Shown here: in pieces, positions 26,311-34,970 of the stretch
Layout of the letters: each line of letters begins with the position of its first letter
Position numbering within the stretch: the first letter of the stretch is position 1
From: Micromonospora sicca
GTDB taxonomy: Bacteria; Actinomycetota; Actinomycetes; Mycobacteriales; Micromonosporaceae
DNA: 64,000 bases
Assembly (NCBI RefSeq): GCF_003172935.1
Contig: NZ_QGKS01000294.1
Location: 1-64,000, forward strand
Direction: 5' to 3'
Notes under the pieces: model-generated
The model's input: the letters and a program-made list of their open reading frames with translations, nothing else
The model's database searches: none
Told to the model about the DNA's origin: nothing
Program-made: the position numbers and the translations under genes

Positions 26311-27371
26311 AGGTCCGTCTCCTGAGGCTGCGTCCGAGGTGCCGGGCAGGGGTGCCAACATGCCGCGAGGTGGTCCTTCGCCGCGAGCGCGCCTCCGGTC
26401 CCGACCACCTCGAGGGGCGGGGCGGACTCACGGCACTGCGAGTCGGCGGCCGGGCACCGGTCCGCGAACGTGCACGCGTCGGGCTGGCTTGACAGGACGG
26501 GCACGAGGCCGGGGATCTCCTGCAGCCGCGCGGTGCCGGCATGCTTTCCCGGGGTCGGTGAGGCCGACAGCAGCCCGGCCGTGTACCGGTGCAACGGATG
26601 TGCGAACAGGTCGGTGACCTGCGCCCGTTCCACCACCCGCCCGGCGTACATGACGACGACGCGGTCCGCGACGTCGGCGATCACGCCGAGGTCGTGCGTG
26701 ATGATGAGGATGGTCGTGCCCAGCCTGTCGCGCAGGTCGCGGAGCACCTGGAGGATGCCGGCCTGGACCGTGACGTCCAAGGCGGTGGTGGGTTCGTCGG
26801 CCACCAGCACCTTCGGGCCGCAGGCCACCGCCATCGCGATCATCACCCGCTGGCGCATGCCTCCGGAGAGCTGATGCGGGTAGTTGTCGACACGTTTCGA
26901 GGCGGACGGGATCCCGACGAGCGACAGCAACTCCACGGCCCGCGCCCGGGCGGCCGGCCTGGACATCCGCTCGTGAACCTGCAGCACCTCACCGATCTGG
27001 CGCCCGACGGTGAGCACCGGGTTCAAGGACGTCATCGGTTCCTGGAAGATGTAGGCGATCTCCTTACCGCGCACTCGGCGCAGCACCGACTCCCGGGTAC
27101 CGACCAGCTCGGTTCCCCTCAGCCGCACCGAACCGGAGATCCGGGCGCTGCTCGGCAGCAGGCCCGCGATGCTCATCGCGGTGACGCTCTTGCCGCAGCC
27201 TGACTCGCCCACCATGCCGACGATCTCCCCGGGGGCGAGATCCAGACTTACCCGGTCGACCGCCGAGACCGTCCCGCCCTCGGTCGTGAACGAGACCGAA
27301 AGATCGCGTATCTCCAGCACGGGTGCGCCGAGCACGGAGGAGGCGGCGCCCGGGCTTTCCACCGTGGTCAT
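26307..27371 (-). CDS. Oligopeptide/dipeptide ABC transporter ATP-binding protein (OppD/DppD type)
   Basis: The protein is 354 residues from the ATG at 27369-27371 (TGATG overlap with the permease stop, AGGGAG seven bases upstream); a GTG one codon earlier is possible. Walker [11 protein letters not shown]-loop [11 protein letters not shown], signature LSGGMRQRV, Walker [12 protein letters not shown], and H-switch IITHDLGVI are all present. The C-terminal [18 protein letters not shown] and the cysteine cluster ([14 protein letters not shown]) identify the peptide-transporter subfamily. Confidence 0.93.
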   Translation of the reverse strand: MTTVESPGAASSVLGAPVLEIRDLSVSFTTEGGTVSAVDRVSLDLAPGEIVGMVGESGCGKSVTAMSIAGLLPSSARISGSVRLRGTELVGTRESVLRRVRGKEIAYIFQEPMTSLNPVLTVGRQIGEVLQVHERMSRPAARARAVELLSLVGIPSASKRVDNYPHQLSGGMRQRVMIAMAVACGPKVLVADEPTTALDVTVQAGILQVLRDLRDRLGTTILIITHDLGVIADVADRVVVMYAGRVVERAQVTDLFAHPLHRYTAGLLSASPTPGKHAGTARLQEIPGLVPVLSSQPDACTFADRCPAADSQCRESAPPLEVVGTGGALAAKDHLAACWHPCPAPRTQPQETDL

Positions 27372-28255
27372 CACCGGTCTCCCTTCGGGTCGAGGGCGTC
27401 ACGAAGGGCGTCACCGAAGACGTTGAACGCCAGCGCCAGGATCATGATCACCACACCAGGGAAGATCGCTGCCCACGGGGCGCGGGCGGCGAACTGCTGA
27501 GCAGTGGCCAGCATGGTTCCCAGGCTGGGGGCCGGGGGCTGAATGCCGAGGCCGAGGAACGACAGCACCGCCTCTCCCAGGATCGCCGCCGGGATCGCGA
27601 CCGTGGCCTGCACCAGGATCACCGACGTGGCATTGGGCAGGATGTGCCGGGCGAGCACCCACAGGTCGCTCGCACCGTCCACGACGGCCGCGGCGACGAA
27701 GTCCAGCGACTTGAGCCGCAGCGTGTCCGAGCGCACCACGCGGATCACCCCCGGGATCTGCGCGATCCCGATGGCCACGGCGGCGTTGCCGAGGCTGGCG
27801 CCCCGGATGGCGGCCAACCCCACTGCCATGATCAGGAACGGGAACGCGAGCAGGAGGTCGGTGAACCGTGAGATCACCGCGTCCCATGCCCGGAAATAGC
27901 CCGCCGCGAGCCCGAGCGGCACGCCGATGATCAGAGAGGTGGCCACCGCCAGGAGTCCCACCTCGAGGGACGCTCGTGCCCCCAGCATGATGCGGGACAG
28001 GACGTCACGGCCCAGGTCGTCGGTTCCCAGGACGTGTCCGGGAGTGCCCGGAGGCGAGAACGTGTGCCCAAAGTCGGTCTGCTCGACGGAATAGGGGGCG
28101 ATCCAGGGCGACAGCAGGGCGACGACGGCCGCGAGCGCCAGCACGACGAAGCTCACCACGGCGAGAGGGTTCCTTCTCAACCGTCTGAGGACCCGGGTGC
28201 GCCGAGTGAGGCTGGCGGGCCCGGCTTCCGCCATCGGAACGGTGAGGACGGTCAT
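27371..28255 (-). CDS. Oligopeptide ABC transporter permease (OppC/DppC type)
   Basis: The 294-residue permease has an N-terminal cytosolic RRTRVLRRLRRNPLAVVSF segment followed by the OppC_N helix. It then shows GTDDLGRDVLSRIMLGARASLEVG, highly typical of DppC-like subunits, and EAA loop DFVAAAVVDGASDLWVLARHILPN. About six hydrophobic segments are visible. The ATG overlaps the OppB-type stop by 4 bp. It forms the channel with the next permease for import of short peptides or gamma-glutamyl compounds. Confidence 0.93.
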   Translation of the reverse strand: MTVLTVPMAEAGPASLTRRTRVLRRLRRNPLAVVSFVVLALAAVVALLSPWIAPYSVEQTDFGHTFSPPGTPGHVLGTDDLGRDVLSRIMLGARASLEVGLLAVATSLIIGVPLGLAAGYFRAWDAVISRFTDLLLAFPFLIMAVGLAAIRGASLGNAAVAIGIAQIPGVIRVVRSDTLRLKSLDFVAAAVVDGASDLWVLARHILPNATSVILVQATVAIPAAILGEAVLSFLGLGIQPPAPSLGTMLATAQQFAARAPWAAIFPGVVIMILALAFNVFGDALRDALDPKGDR

Positions 28256-29208
28256 GCCGGATCCCCCGTCACACGAATTCGTGGGTCGATGACCGAGTAG
28301 AGCAGGTCAACGAAGAAATTGATCACGATGTAGGCCATCGCGGTGAGCAGGACGACAGCCTGGATCACCGGGTAGTCCCGCTGGAACACCGCATCGATGG
28401 TCATCTTGCCGAAGCCCGGGAGTCCGAAGATCTGCTCGGTGACGACCGCGCCGGATATCAGGCCTCCGAGTTGGAGGCCCACGATCGTCACCACCACGAT
28501 GAGGCTGTTCCGGAGAGCATGCCGGGTGATGACCGCTCGCGGCCGAAGCCCCTTCGCCTTCGCCGTACGCACGTAGTCCGAGGAGAGCGAGTCCAACATC
28601 GCGGATCGCGTCTGTCGCATGATGATGGCGGCGAGCCCCGTGCCGAGAATCACGGCCGGCAGGACGATGTGGTGCAGGTTGTCCACCGGATCCTGCAGGA
28701 GCGGCACGAAACCGGAGGCCGGAAACAGCCCCGTCGCCACGGAGAGGTAGAGGATCGCGAGCAGTCCGAGCCAGAAGTGCGGCACCGACAGACCCACCAG
28801 TGCCAGTCCGTTGGCCAACCACTCCGCCGGGTGCCCGCGGCGTACCGCCGCGAGCACACCGGCGCCGACGCCCAGCACCGCGGCGATGAGGATCGCCAGG
28901 ACGGAGAGCTCGGCCGTCACGGGCAGGGCGGTCGTGAGCATCGACGAAACCGGCGTCCCGGTTCGGATCGAGACCCCGAAGTCCCCTTGCACAGCGCGTT
29001 CCACGTACTGCGCGAACTGGAGTGGCAGCGGCTGGTCCAGCCCGTAGTGGTGACGGATGGCCTCCAGCGCCTCGGGCGACCGGTCCTCTCCTGCCAGTGC
29101 GAGCGCCGGGTCCCCAGGCAGGGCCCGCACACCGAGGAACACCACGACGGTCGACAACAACAGGGTCAGCGCTGACTGCCAGGCGCGCCTGAGTAGGTAG
29201 CGGATCAC
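28252..29208 (-). CDS. Oligopeptide ABC transporter permease (OppB/DppB type)
   Basis: The 318-residue permease has N-terminus MIRYLLRRAWQSALTLLLSTVVVF and the DppB-type GDPALALAGEDRSPEALEAIRHHYGLDQPL region facing outside. Its EAA loop is SSDYVRTAKAKGLRPRAVITRHALRN. The C-terminus DLLYSVIDPRIR is the classic end of this subfamily. It is separated by 6 bp from the binding-protein stop upstream and overlaps the following gene. Confidence 0.93.
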   Translation of the reverse strand: MIRYLLRRAWQSALTLLLSTVVVFLGVRALPGDPALALAGEDRSPEALEAIRHHYGLDQPLPLQFAQYVERAVQGDFGVSIRTGTPVSSMLTTALPVTAELSVLAILIAAVLGVGAGVLAAVRRGHPAEWLANGLALVGLSVPHFWLGLLAILYLSVATGLFPASGFVPLLQDPVDNLHHIVLPAVILGTGLAAIIMRQTRSAMLDSLSSDYVRTAKAKGLRPRAVITRHALRNSLIVVVTIVGLQLGGLISGAVVTEQIFGLPGFGKMTIDAVFQRDYPVIQAVVLLTAMAYIVINFFVDLLYSVIDPRIRVTGDPA

Positions 29209-29214
29209 GAGGAC

Positions 29215-30891
29215 CTACTTGGTGAACCCGGCGAAGGCCGCTCGGATCACGCCGTCCGGGAAGACCTGCAGGCCCTGCACCTTCTTGGAGACGGCGGTCA
29301 GGTTCCGCTGCCGGTAGAGGTAGATCAGCGCGTCATCCTGCTGAAGGATCGTCACCGCCTGCCCGTACAGCTTCTTGCGCGCCTCGACGTCGTTCGACTG
29401 ACGAGCCTCGGTCAGCACGGCATCGAGCTGGGCATTGCTGTAGCCCGAGACGTTCTGGCTGCCGCCGGTACCGACGAAGTTCGTGATGTTGGCATCCGGG
29501 TCGATCCGCCCGCTCCAGCCCAGCTGCAGCAACTCGAAGTTGCCGCGGTCCTGCTCGTCGAGCAGGGAGGAGTACTCCACCGGATTGATCTTCAGGTCGA
29601 ATCCGCCCTCCTTGACCATGGCCTGCAGCGCCTGCGCGAGACGCAATGTGTCGGGCGTGTTCGACGCGAGCATTGTCACCGGGTACGGCGTCGGAACACC
29701 CGCTTCGGCGAGCAGCTGCTTGGCCTTGGCGGGATCGTGCGCCGGGCACGTCTGCGCCTCCGGGGACGAGAACGGGCTGGCGGGAGAGATCGGCGAGCAG
29801 GCGACACCGAAGAGCCCGTTGAAGACCGCTTGGACCAGGGCCTTCCGATCGATCGCGTACTCGAAGGCCTGTCGGACCTTGGCGTTCTTCGCGATGGGGC
29901 GGTCGATGGGCTTGGGCGGTGTCCCGACGCCGTCGACGTTGCCGATGTTGAAGGTGAGGCCCTGGTACCCGAGAGACTGCGACTGCAGGACGGAGACAGC
30001 GGCGTCCGCTCGCAACGAGCCGACATCCTGGGTGGAGATGCTGTCGGCGACCTGGGCGTCGCCGGAGCGCAGCTTGGCAGCGCGGATGCTCGCGTCGCTG
30101 AGAATGTGCCACGAGATGGCGTCGAGGTGGACCTTGCCAGCGTCGTAGAAGTTGGGGTCCTTTACGACGTCGATGGAGTTCTGCGGCACCCGCTTGGCGA
30201 ACTTGAAGGGTCCGACGCAGACCGGCGCCGAGGCGAAGTTCTCTCCCAGGCTGCCCAGCGCCTTCGGGCTCATGATCATTCCGGCGCGGTCCGCCAACGC
30301 TCCGACCAGGGGTGCGAACGGCTGCTTCAGGTGAACGACGACCGTCTGGGGATCAGGCGTGTCGACGCTCTCGATGGGACCGAGTTCGCTCTTGCGCGCC
30401 GACCTGGGGAGGGTCAGGTGTCGTTGCAGGGTGGCCTTCACCGCGGCGGAGTCGAACTGGGTTCCGTCCGCGAAGCGTGCGCCCTGACGCAGCGGGATGG
30501 TGACCGTCCTACCGTCGCTGCTGATGGCGGGGAGGGCGGTCGCGAGCTGCGGCACGACCTGCGCCTGCTCGTTCACGTCGTAGAGCTTCTGGCACATCGC
30601 CTGGAAGACGTAGCGCGAGTAGAGGCTCCGCGACAGGCTCGGGTCCAGGGCGTCGGGCTCCGCGGAGAGGGCGATGACCAGCTTGCCGCCTTGCTTCACC
30701 GCAGCGGGGTCGGCCGGCGTGCCGAAGGAATCCTGGCTTGCGGACTGGTTCCCGTCGGACTGGCCGCCGCCCCCGTTGTCCGACACCGGTGAGCAGGCCA
30801 CGACGGTGCAGGCAACAACGACCGCCGCCACCGCGGCCCGGAGTGGAGCGAGCCTCCCCGGGCTCGTTTCGCTGAAGAAGAGGTTCGTCAT
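29215..30891 (-). CDS. Oligopeptide/dipeptide ABC transporter substrate-binding lipoprotein (SBP family 5)
   Basis: The frame extends upstream, but the ATG at 30889-30891, behind GAGGAG, gives 558 residues. A hydrophobic signal and lipobox VVAC mark it as a lipoprotein, followed by a Gly/Gln/Ser-rich tether. The SBP_bac_5 fold is evident: GGKLVIALSAEPDALDPSLSRSLYSRYVF at the N-lobe and VRQAFEYAIDRKALVQAVFNG in the middle. It binds the imported peptide-like substrate. It heads the operon of transporter and gamma-glutamyltransferase genes. Upstream, the GTATAC site at 30930-30938 lies 39 bp from the start. Ligand specificity cannot be read from sequence. Confidence 0.93.
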   Translation of the reverse strand: MTNLFFSETSPGRLAPLRAAVAAVVVACTVVACSPVSDNGGGGQSDGNQSASQDSFGTPADPAAVKQGGKLVIALSAEPDALDPSLSRSLYSRYVFQAMCQKLYDVNEQAQVVPQLATALPAISSDGRTVTIPLRQGARFADGTQFDSAAVKATLQRHLTLPRSARKSELGPIESVDTPDPQTVVVHLKQPFAPLVGALADRAGMIMSPKALGSLGENFASAPVCVGPFKFAKRVPQNSIDVVKDPNFYDAGKVHLDAISWHILSDASIRAAKLRSGDAQVADSISTQDVGSLRADAAVSVLQSQSLGYQGLTFNIGNVDGVGTPPKPIDRPIAKNAKVRQAFEYAIDRKALVQAVFNGLFGVACSPISPASPFSSPEAQTCPAHDPAKAKQLLAEAGVPTPYPVTMLASNTPDTLRLAQALQAMVKEGGFDLKINPVEYSSLLDEQDRGNFELLQLGWSGRIDPDANITNFVGTGGSQNVSGYSNAQLDAVLTEARQSNDVEARKKLYGQAVTILQQDDALIYLYRQRNLTAVSKKVQGLQVFPDGVIRAAFAGFTK

Positions 30892-30929
30892 TGGGAGCTC
30901 CTCAAGTGGGCGATTCGGGGAGCGTATGT

Positions 30930-30938
30930 TGTATACGA
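30930..30938. promoter_or_regulatory. Candidate GntR operator TGTATACGA (copy 2)
   Basis: This is the reverse complement of the site at 22797-22805, placed in the promoter region of the peptide-transport/gamma-glutamyltransferase operon. The intergenic stretch 30892-31114 otherwise holds only the terminator of the downstream GH79 gene. Confidence 0.6.
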
Positions 30939-31073
30939 TGCATGGCGCAAGGGATCTCCAGGTAGCCGCCGCACGGCCGCACATACGAAGATCATGGATA
31001 GACCCGGCCCGTGATCCGGGTCGGCCAGCTGGCAGACATCCAGTCAGCAGTGACCGGCGGGGTCGGGCCGAGG

Positions 31074-31105
31074 GATGACGGTGACGCCGCTGCGCCACCG
31101 TCATC
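31074..31105 (-). terminator. Stem-loop after the first GH79 gene
   Basis: GATGACGGTG (31074-31083) pairs with CACCGTCATC (31096-31105) just downstream of the GH79 stop at 31115. It separates that gene from the peptide-transport operon promoter. Confidence 0.65.
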
Positions 31106-31114
31106 GGACCCCGA

Positions 31115-32815
31115 CTAGTGCGAGAAGGTGATGATCTGGGCGGTGCCCGGCGCGACGGTCACCGTCGACGAGGTGTGCTCGACCGGGACGGCGGTGGACT
31201 GTGCCGTACCGGCGGCAGTTCCCGCCGGCGTCACGGTGCGGTCGCCGAGGGTGATGCGACCGGCGTCCAGCGAGGCGAATCCCTCCGGCGCCGAACTCCG
31301 CAGCGTCACCTGCTGTCCCGTGCGGTACGACGATGGCAGCTGGAGGGTCACCGCGTCGTAGGCGCTCTCCGCCCTGGCCGGGTCCTGGACGTTGATGAGC
31401 ACCACCGTCAGCGTGCCGTTCAGACCCATGACGGCGTACGCCCGGAGCTTGTCCAGGTCGGCGTCGGCGAGGTCCAGGTCGACGAACCGCCCCTGCGGCA
31501 CCTGCCGGAACGCCCAGATGCCGTAGTACAGCGGAGTCGCCGACAGCTCGTTCGCGTCGAGCGCCGACTGGTCCGCCGCGCAGAAGGCGCCGTAGTAGCG
31601 GTAGGAGATCGGGTAGTCGGCGGAGTCGCGGGGCTGGAAGTCGCCGCAGATCGCTGCGGTGTTGGTGTGGAACTGCAGCCTGTCGACACCGCTCTGGGCC
31701 GCCTGGAGCAGGTAGTCCAGCGACCACAGGGAGGTGGCGTAGGAGTTGCTCACTTCCGGCATCCCGCTGCACGAGGCGGAGTTCGACTCGTTCAGCGTCA
31801 TCGGGATCGTGCCGGGCAGCCGGTCGCCGACCGCCATGATGCCCGCAAGCTTGCTCCGGGTGTTCGTGTACGTGAGGGGGGACATCAGCTGATCGATGGT
31901 CACCCGGGACGAGCCGCAGTGGCTCCACGGATACCAGTGGGAGGCGAGTTCCGAGAGCACCTGCTGCGGGTTGGTGGCCTCGTCGGCCAGCGCCGCGGTC
32001 ACGAACCCGTCCAGCCTGGTGTTGGTCTTCGCCGTGTTGGCCGATGGAGCGATCACCTTCAGGCGCGCCTGCGGCAGTGCCCGGTCGATGGCGGCTTGAT
32101 ACTGCTTGGCCGTCTCCCACATCTCGGCATCGGTCAGCGTGGTGACGTTGTCGTACTCGTTGCCCAACTCCACGCCCAGCAGGTCCCCGCCCAGGGTCTC
32201 GTAGGCGGCCGCCACCTCGGCGACCACCTGGTCGAGACTCACGTCGGGGGACGGGTCCCGCGCCGGATTCTTGATCTTGGAGGGGTCGATGACCGTCTTC
32301 AGCGGCGCGCCGAGGGTCACCTTCCAGCCCGTGTCGTCCAGCAACTGCTTGAGGCCGTTCAGGTCTGACTGGTCGACGGTGCCGCCGATCGCCTGCGGCG
32401 GAGCCGGCGCGTCACTCCACGCACCGAAGGCCGGCCACACCAGGTCCATCGAGTAGCCACCGAGTCGGATCACGCCATGGGGCCCGAGGGTCCGCAGCCG
32501 CTCGGCCATCCGCTCCCTCGTCAGGAAGCCGTGCGCGAAGTCCGCCGACTCCACCGAGAAGCCCTGGAACTCGTCGCCGAGCCGCGCGTTCTGCCCGTTC
32601 ACGGTGGCGGTGAGGGTGAGGCTTGCAGTCGGGGGAAGGGCGTCGTCGGCGGCGGCTCGCATGCCGCTCCCGGCCGCCACCAGCCCGGCCGCCAGCACGC
32701 CGGCGACCAGCGACCGTCGCAGGAGGCGACGTCGGCGAACGGCGGCAGACGTCGCGGTTCGGGCTCCGCGATCCGGCTCGACAGGTGGGCTTGCGGTTTG
32801 AGCACTCATGCGCAC
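31115..32815 (-). CDS. Secreted GH79-like glycoside hydrolase (beta-glucuronidase/heparanase type), copy 1
   Basis: The protein is about 566 residues. A long basic n-region (VRRRRLLRRSLVAG) and hydrophobic core suggest export. The catalytic domain is a clan GH-A barrel: GFSVESADFAHGF, then RLGGYSMDLVWP. The acid/base is Glu220 in VELGNEYDN and the nucleophile Glu343 in MTLNESNSA, both in the spacing expected for retaining GH79. The C-terminal beta domain includes YGIWAFRQVP and LTVVLINVQD. The GTG at 32813-32815 has GGGAG five bases upstream; an ATG two codons later is possible. Substrate is inferred from the neighbouring uronate pathway. Operator-like sites lie upstream at 32926 and 32993. 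Confidence 0.75.
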   Translation of the reverse strand: MRMSAQTASPPVEPDRGARTATSAAVRRRRLLRRSLVAGVLAAGLVAAGSGMRAAADDALPPTASLTLTATVNGQNARLGDEFQGFSVESADFAHGFLTRERMAERLRTLGPHGVIRLGGYSMDLVWPAFGAWSDAPAPPQAIGGTVDQSDLNGLKQLLDDTGWKVTLGAPLKTVIDPSKIKNPARDPSPDVSLDQVVAEVAAAYETLGGDLLGVELGNEYDNVTTLTDAEMWETAKQYQAAIDRALPQARLKVIAPSANTAKTNTRLDGFVTAALADEATNPQQVLSELASHWYPWSHCGSSRVTIDQLMSPLTYTNTRSKLAGIMAVGDRLPGTIPMTLNESNSASCSGMPEVSNSYATSLWSLDYLLQAAQSGVDRLQFHTNTAAICGDFQPRDSADYPISYRYYGAFCAADQSALDANELSATPLYYGIWAFRQVPQGRFVDLDLADADLDKLRAYAVMGLNGTLTVVLINVQDPARAESAYDAVTLQLPSSYRTGQQVTLRSSAPEGFASLDAGRITLGDRTVTPAGTAAGTAQSTAVPVEHTSSTVTVAPGTAQIITFSH

Positions 32816-32925
32816 TGGTTCTCCCTTGCAGCTGTGACCTCTCGCCGGGCCTCTCACCCCTGAGCGGGCGGGACCGGGCGTACGGCCGCGCAACATCGGC
32901 CCGAGATCGTCCGAACTGGTGGCGG

Positions 32926-32939
32926 TGCAATCGTTTGCT
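32926..32939. promoter_or_regulatory. Candidate uronate-LacI operator TGCAATCGTTTGCT
   Basis: This 14-mer is close to the palindromic LacI consensus TGCAAACGTTTGCA (12 of 14). It lies 111 bp upstream of the first GH79 gene start. Related sites occur at 34740, 34876, 51573 and 51663. Confidence 0.6.
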
Positions 32940-32992
32940 GCGTGATGGCAAGTCCAGCACCAGCGGTACGACTGGGCAAGGATTCACACCGA

Positions 32993-33006
32993 TGAAACAA
33001 GTTTCA
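32993..33006. promoter_or_regulatory. Palindromic site TGAAACAAGTTTCA
   Basis: The two half-sites TGAAAC/GTTTCA flank AA. The exact reverse complement of these 14 bp recurs at 34808-34821. It overlaps the stop of the beta-helix gene and is upstream of the GH79 gene, so it may control the latter. It is a LacI-type operator by form. Confidence 0.55.
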
Positions 33007-34701
33007 GCCGGACAGGGGCACCTGTCCACGCTGCGCGGCGTACAGGTCGGCGACGGACGGCGCCGACCCGTGATCGGCGAGCAGCGATTCGAGGTCGCCG
33101 GAGAAATCGCGGGACAGGCCACTGCTGGTGTCCTCGACGCCCTGCACGCCGACGGTCACGCTGCGCGGCGCCACATCGGCGATCGTGACCGCGTACGGTC
33201 GGCCGTTCGTGATCCTGACGTTCCAATGCGCCATCCGCGCGCCGAAGAGGGGGCCCGACGCGGCGGAACCACCCACCCGCCCGTTGTTCTCGAGCGTGAT
33301 GTCCGTCCGCGCGTTCTCGAAGGGCAGGGCGCGGTGGGTGTCGAACGTCCCCTCCGCCATGCGCCCCCGGCGGTAGACGTTCCCGGCCGAGAGCCCCTCG
33401 AGGTTGAGACCGTGATGGATGGCGCCGGAGGGAACGGGGACGCTGAACCGCTCGATCTCGAAGTCTTCCACGAGGTTGTCGTTGGACTGCATGCGGCAGG
33501 CGAAGCTGTGGTGGGCGGCCCGCCCGCCGACGGTCACGTCCGTGATGCTGATCGACTTGGCTGACGTGAGCCCGAACCCGAGGTCGCAGTTTTCGACGCG
33601 TACGTCCCGCGCCCAGCAGTCGTGGACCGCTTGGAAGCACACCCCGTTCGAGCCCGGGTGCCGGTTGTGGGCGGTCTGGGGGACGAGCTCGTTCCTGACC
33701 GTGAGGTGCTCGACGCCGGCGTCCCGCACGGTGGGGCCGATCGCGCGCAGCCGCGCCGGCCAGCCGGGCCGAAGGTCGTACTTGAGTGGCTGTGCCAGCC
33801 GGACGAGGCGCTCGCCGAGCACCGCTTCGACCCGCACGGGCCATTGCAGCGTCGCGTACTGCACGTACTGCCCGCCGGATCCCGTCACCAGTTGGGGCGC
33901 CCCGCGTGGCCAGTCGTAGTCCCGGGTCCCGGGAACGTCGCCGGCGAGGTGCTTCAGCAGGCCGGCGTCCGGCGGGTTCTGGCACTCCAGGACGACCATG
34001 TCACCGGGAGTCAGCCGGCTCGTGCCGGACACGACAAGGGTCCGCTGTCCGCGGGATGCGGCACCGACCTCGGCGAGCACGTCACCGAGCAGCCACCCCT
34101 CGGTCCCGGCGTAGTCCTCCGCCTCCGACCGGGCGCGGCGCTCGGGCGAGACGAACCAGATCTGCCCGCCGGTCCAGGACCAGCGGCTGTTGCCGTTGGA
34201 CTGGCGGTTCGGCCGGTAGCCGTCGTCAAGGGTGCGCGCGAAATGCAGCACGGTGGAGTCCCGACCGACCCCGCGGAGCACCACTCCGGACCAGTGCATC
34301 CAGACCGGCCCGGACAGCGTGTAGGTCCCCGGCGGGACCAGCACGACGCCCCCACCGTGCTCGCCCGCCTGTCGTACGGCCGCATTGAACGCTGCCGTGC
34401 AGTCTGTCCCGTCGGGACGGGCGCCGAAGTCGGTGACCTTCGTGACCACCGAGGGCGTCGGCGGCCGCTCGCCGAGCCGGTAGCCGGCGGCCGACACGTC
34501 CGGCACGAGTGGATGACAGCCGGGGGCCTCCCGCCATTGTTCGAGGAGGTCAGCGGAGGCGTCCCTCGGCTGCGAGACGGCGTCCACCGCTGCCGCCCGG
34601 GCCGGGCGAGCGGCGCCGGCCAGGGTTGTGGCGACGGTGGTGGCCGCCCCCAAGCCGAAGAGCCCTCGTCGGCTGATGGCGGGATGCGTGATCGGCGGCA
34701 T
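33004..34701 (-). CDS. Secreted right-handed beta-helix protein of the pectate-lyase superfamily
   Basis: The protein is 565 residues. The ATG at 34699-34701 has GGAGGA before it. A Tat-type signal (ISRRGLFGLGAATTVAT) is followed by an ARA-like cleavage region. The mature part begins a Pectate_lyase_3-type beta-helix: VTDFGARPDGTDCTAAFNAAV, then GGGVVLVPPGTYTLSGPVWM. Helical turns run to about residue 500 and end with ITDVTVGGRA and DITLENNGRVGG. It should be a polysaccharide lyase or hydrolase acting outside the cell; the active site cannot be assigned from sequence alone. The location inside a uronate locus makes a uronic-acid polymer the likely target. It is divergent from the GH2 gene, with several operator-like sites between them. 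Confidence 0.75.
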   Translation of the reverse strand: MPPITHPAISRRGLFGLGAATTVATTLAGAARPARAAAVDAVSQPRDASADLLEQWREAPGCHPLVPDVSAAGYRLGERPPTPSVVTKVTDFGARPDGTDCTAAFNAAVRQAGEHGGGVVLVPPGTYTLSGPVWMHWSGVVLRGVGRDSTVLHFARTLDDGYRPNRQSNGNSRWSWTGGQIWFVSPERRARSEAEDYAGTEGWLLGDVLAEVGAASRGQRTLVVSGTSRLTPGDMVVLECQNPPDAGLLKHLAGDVPGTRDYDWPRGAPQLVTGSGGQYVQYATLQWPVRVEAVLGERLVRLAQPLKYDLRPGWPARLRAIGPTVRDAGVEHLTVRNELVPQTAHNRHPGSNGVCFQAVHDCWARDVRVENCDLGFGLTSAKSISITDVTVGGRAAHHSFACRMQSNDNLVEDFEIERFSVPVPSGAIHHGLNLEGLSAGNVYRRGRMAEGTFDTHRALPFENARTDITLENNGRVGGSAASGPLFGARMAHWNVRITNGRPYAVTIADVAPRSVTVGVQGVEDTSSGLSRDFSGDLESLLADHGSAPSVADLYAAQRGQVPLSG

Positions 34702-34739
34702 GGCGTTTCCTCCGAGCCCTCGTCGCGTACGGAAAGCCT

Positions 34740-34752
34740 TGAAACCGTTTGC
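34740..34752. promoter_or_regulatory. Candidate uronate-LacI operator TGAAACCGTTTGC (site A)
   Basis: The same 13 bases occur in reverse orientation at 34876-34888 and directly at 51573-51585, upstream of the LacI gene. It lies 39 bp upstream of the beta-helix gene start. Confidence 0.7.
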
Positions 34753-34807
34753 GGTCCGACGTTCACGACACCAAACACCTGGGCCAGCGGTCAATGCGTT
34801 CGAAGAC

Positions 34808-34821
34808 TGAAACTTGTTTCA
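34808..34821. promoter_or_regulatory. Palindromic site TGAAACTTGTTTCA
   Basis: Reverse complement of the site at 32993-33006. It lies in the 269-bp divergent region between the beta-helix gene and the GH2 gene. A further weaker match, ACCAGCCGTTTGCT, sits at 34847-34860. Confidence 0.6.
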
Positions 34822-34875
34822 TCCCACCGAATGCATTGACTGATGTACCAGCCGTTTGCTGGCATCAGGGGAACC

Positions 34876-34888
34876 GCAAACGGTTTCA
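34876..34888. promoter_or_regulatory. Candidate uronate-LacI operator GCAAACGGTTTCA (site B)
   Basis: Inverted copy of site A (34740-34752). It lies 82 bp upstream of the GH2 beta-glucuronidase start. Two such sites about 136 bp apart in one divergent promoter could allow repressor looping (inference). Confidence 0.7.
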
Positions 34889-34970
34889 GGAAGCTGCGCT
34901 GCTCCGGACGCACGCAGGCGCCTGACGAACCGGAACCCGTCCATCCCGGCACCAACGCGAGGACGTAGTC

